The notes under the pieces: generated by a model
What the model was told of the DNA's origin: nothing
Database searches by the model: none
What the model saw: the letters and a program-made list of their open reading frames with translations, nothing else
Source: Armatimonadota bacterium
GTDB lineage: Bacteria > Armatimonadota > UBA5829 > DSUL01
NCBI GenBank assembly: GCA_025998755.1
Contig: AP024674.1
Span: forward strand, 496,001 to 560,000
Length of the DNA: 64,000 bases
Direction: 5' to 3'
In this document: positions 63,801-64,000 of the stretch, in pieces
Layout of the letters: each line of letters starts with the position of its first letter
Position numbering within the stretch: position 1 is the first letter of the stretch
Position numbers and translations under genes: made by a program

Positions 63801-64000
63801 GAGGGCGACAAGATGGCCGGCCGCCACGGGAACAAGGGAGTCATTTCCAAGATCCTGCCCGAGGAGGACATGCCGTTCCTGCCGGATGGGACGCCCGTGG
63901 ATATCGTCCTCAACCCCCTGGGGGTGCCAAGCCGCATGAACATCGGGCAGATTCTGGAGACTCATCTCGGCCTGGTGTCGCGGTATCTGGGTGTGAAGTT
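60840..64000 (+). CDS. rpoB: RNA polymerase beta subunit RpoB (5' part, runs off the window end)
   Basis: About 1053 residues of RpoB are present. The rifampicin region [21 protein letters not shown] with [12 protein letters not shown] keeps the sensitive-type residues at the E. coli positions D516, H526 and S531. Catalytic-region motifs [14 protein letters not shown] and [17 protein letters not shown] are present. Unusual is a Cys4 insertion at residues 934-955 (C934, C937, C952, C955), just before the conserved GDELNPGV stretch, where Bacillus and E. coli have no such segment. ATG at 60840 follows GCAGGAGG by eight bases. The gene is cut by the window edge; rpoC is expected next. Confidence 0.99.
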   Translation, partial: MQVQHRLKRADPVVELPNLVQIQLDSYEWFLREGLRELLRSFSPITDFTGNLELELVDYHMGEPKYPLEECRDRDLTHEAPIRAVVRLKTRDGEIQETDVYLGDLPLMTERGTFIINGAERVVVSQLARSPGVYFKDTMDISGRILYYATIIPNEGAWVEVESDANDVVTVRIGQTRKFPLTTLIRALSSFPQACPSAPAEASLTDATGCVLRESIVDKETGEVLVEAGKQLKARDISKLRKAGYETVPVHRPAVPCGTTREILDYFSAREVLHETDRAALKGRRPVEDILDPKTGKPLVAAYERISEEAARKIEGLGLKSLEVLVVPRYVDATLEADGTHDAEEALLDIYRKMRPGDPATLDSSRNLLNSIFFDNRRYDLGRVGRYKLNRKLGTSIPESVTHVTTTDLLEILRYIIRLSQTSDDYLASTDDIDHLENKRVRSIGELLQSQLRLGFLRMEKVAKERMTSADPGNIMPNVVLSVKPISASIKSFFGSSQLSQFMDQTNPLAELAHKRRLSALGPGGLSRQSAKLEVRDVHHSHFGRICPIETPEGPNIGLIGSMACHAKIDEYGFLRTPYRVVKDGVATKELVWLSAEEEERRQITHLSDEPHVPRILPATAKTDENGRILEEKVIVREGSQYPTVDPKTVDYMEVSADQMVSVATALIPFLENDDANRALMGSNMQRQAVPLLRAESPQVKTGLEERVARDSGAMVLAKSNGVVKRVTAEEIVVEREDGTVDTYALLNLLRSNQGTCITQKPVVRAGQRVRAGDVLADGPCTDHGELGLGKNVLVAFVPWRGYNYEDAILLSSRLVKDDVYTSVHIEKYETEARDTKLGPEEITRDIPNVGEDQLKDLDENGIIRIGAEVQAEDIIVGKVAPKGQGELSAEERLIIAIFGKKAEETRDVSLRLPHGEKGKVVDVKVFSRFKYRCESCGAVFNFSKKPDRNSCERCEGDLTKMAQGDELNPGVNMVVRVYVAQKRKVMEGDKMAGRHGNKGVISKILPEEDMPFLPDGTPVDIVLNPLGVPSRMNIGQILETHLGLVSRYLGVK

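Noticed and set aside
61449-63965. Long open frame of 838 codons on the minus strand inside rpoB
   Set aside because: It is a GC-rich shadow of rpoB; rpoB on the plus strand has complete family motifs.

Overview
ORGANISM. This is GC-rich bacterial chromosomal DNA. Two secreted-protein genes carry the prepilin start [18 protein letters not shown] followed by FPVFA.AR. Together with a PEP-CTERM protein, many secreted glycosidases and sulfatases, NamZ (DUF1343) proteins and UroD-like proteins, this points to Armatimonadota or a near relative. That assignment is inference from gene style; no 16S gene is present. Canonical sigma-70 promoters (TTGACA-17-TATAAT) and AGGAGG-type ribosome sites are visible. 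LAYOUT. 0-11.4 kb is mixed housekeeping: ruvB (-), a UroD-like protein, pgi, a repeat-rich spacer (heptanucleotide repeat and REP-like palindrome), a prepilin-like protein, a CIA30-domain protein, bacterioferritin, a TauE/SafE permease, NamZ, an orphan ParB-like protein with a cysteine-rich C-terminus, and a LOG-family protein. 11.4-18.4 kb (-) is a compact surface-glycan operon: Wzm and Wzt ABC exporter, a fused CMP-nonulosonate cytidylyltransferase/HAD phosphatase, a NeuB-type synthase without SAF domain, an HP-motif GT-B transferase and a GT4 transferase. 18.5-29.2 kb (-) is catabolic and secretory: two sulfatases (one interrupted by an in-frame TAG), an MDR dehydrogenase, a prepilin-like protein, a GH43-like propeller, a C45-type hydrolase and a 1094-residue six-hairpin glycosidase-like protein. 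29.3-47.2 kb encodes large secreted proteins: a YYD-repeat propeller, a class IV aminotransferase, a translationally coupled three-gene glycosidase operon, a PH-like membrane protein, a Kelch protein, a PEP-CTERM protein and a GH-A glycosidase. Three of these share a C-terminal tandem OB-like module. 47.3-55.1 kb (+) is a sugar cluster: NamZ, SIS isomerase/deaminase, nucleoside hydrolase, TIM-barrel sugar isomerase, xylulokinase-like kinase, ABC permease and binding lipoprotein, with no ATPase gene. 55.1-57.5 kb holds an amidohydrolase and tsaE, each with a one-base insertion, then intact tsaB. 57.7-64 kb has tRNA-Leu(CAA) (-) with a perfect promoter, then rplK-rplA-L10 leader-rplJ-rplL and the 5' part of rpoB, whose product carries a Cys4 insertion. 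HOW IT FITS. The organism appears to degrade complex, partly sulfated glycans and amino sugars outside the cell, take up and phosphorylate the products, and decorate its surface with a glycan that probably contains a nonulosonic acid. The most distinctive unit is the glycan operon, where nonulosonate-9-phosphate synthesis, dephosphorylation and CMP activation appear to be packed into two genes. Three genes are broken by single-base events. They could be real mutations, recoding or assembly errors, and the sequence alone cannot decide.
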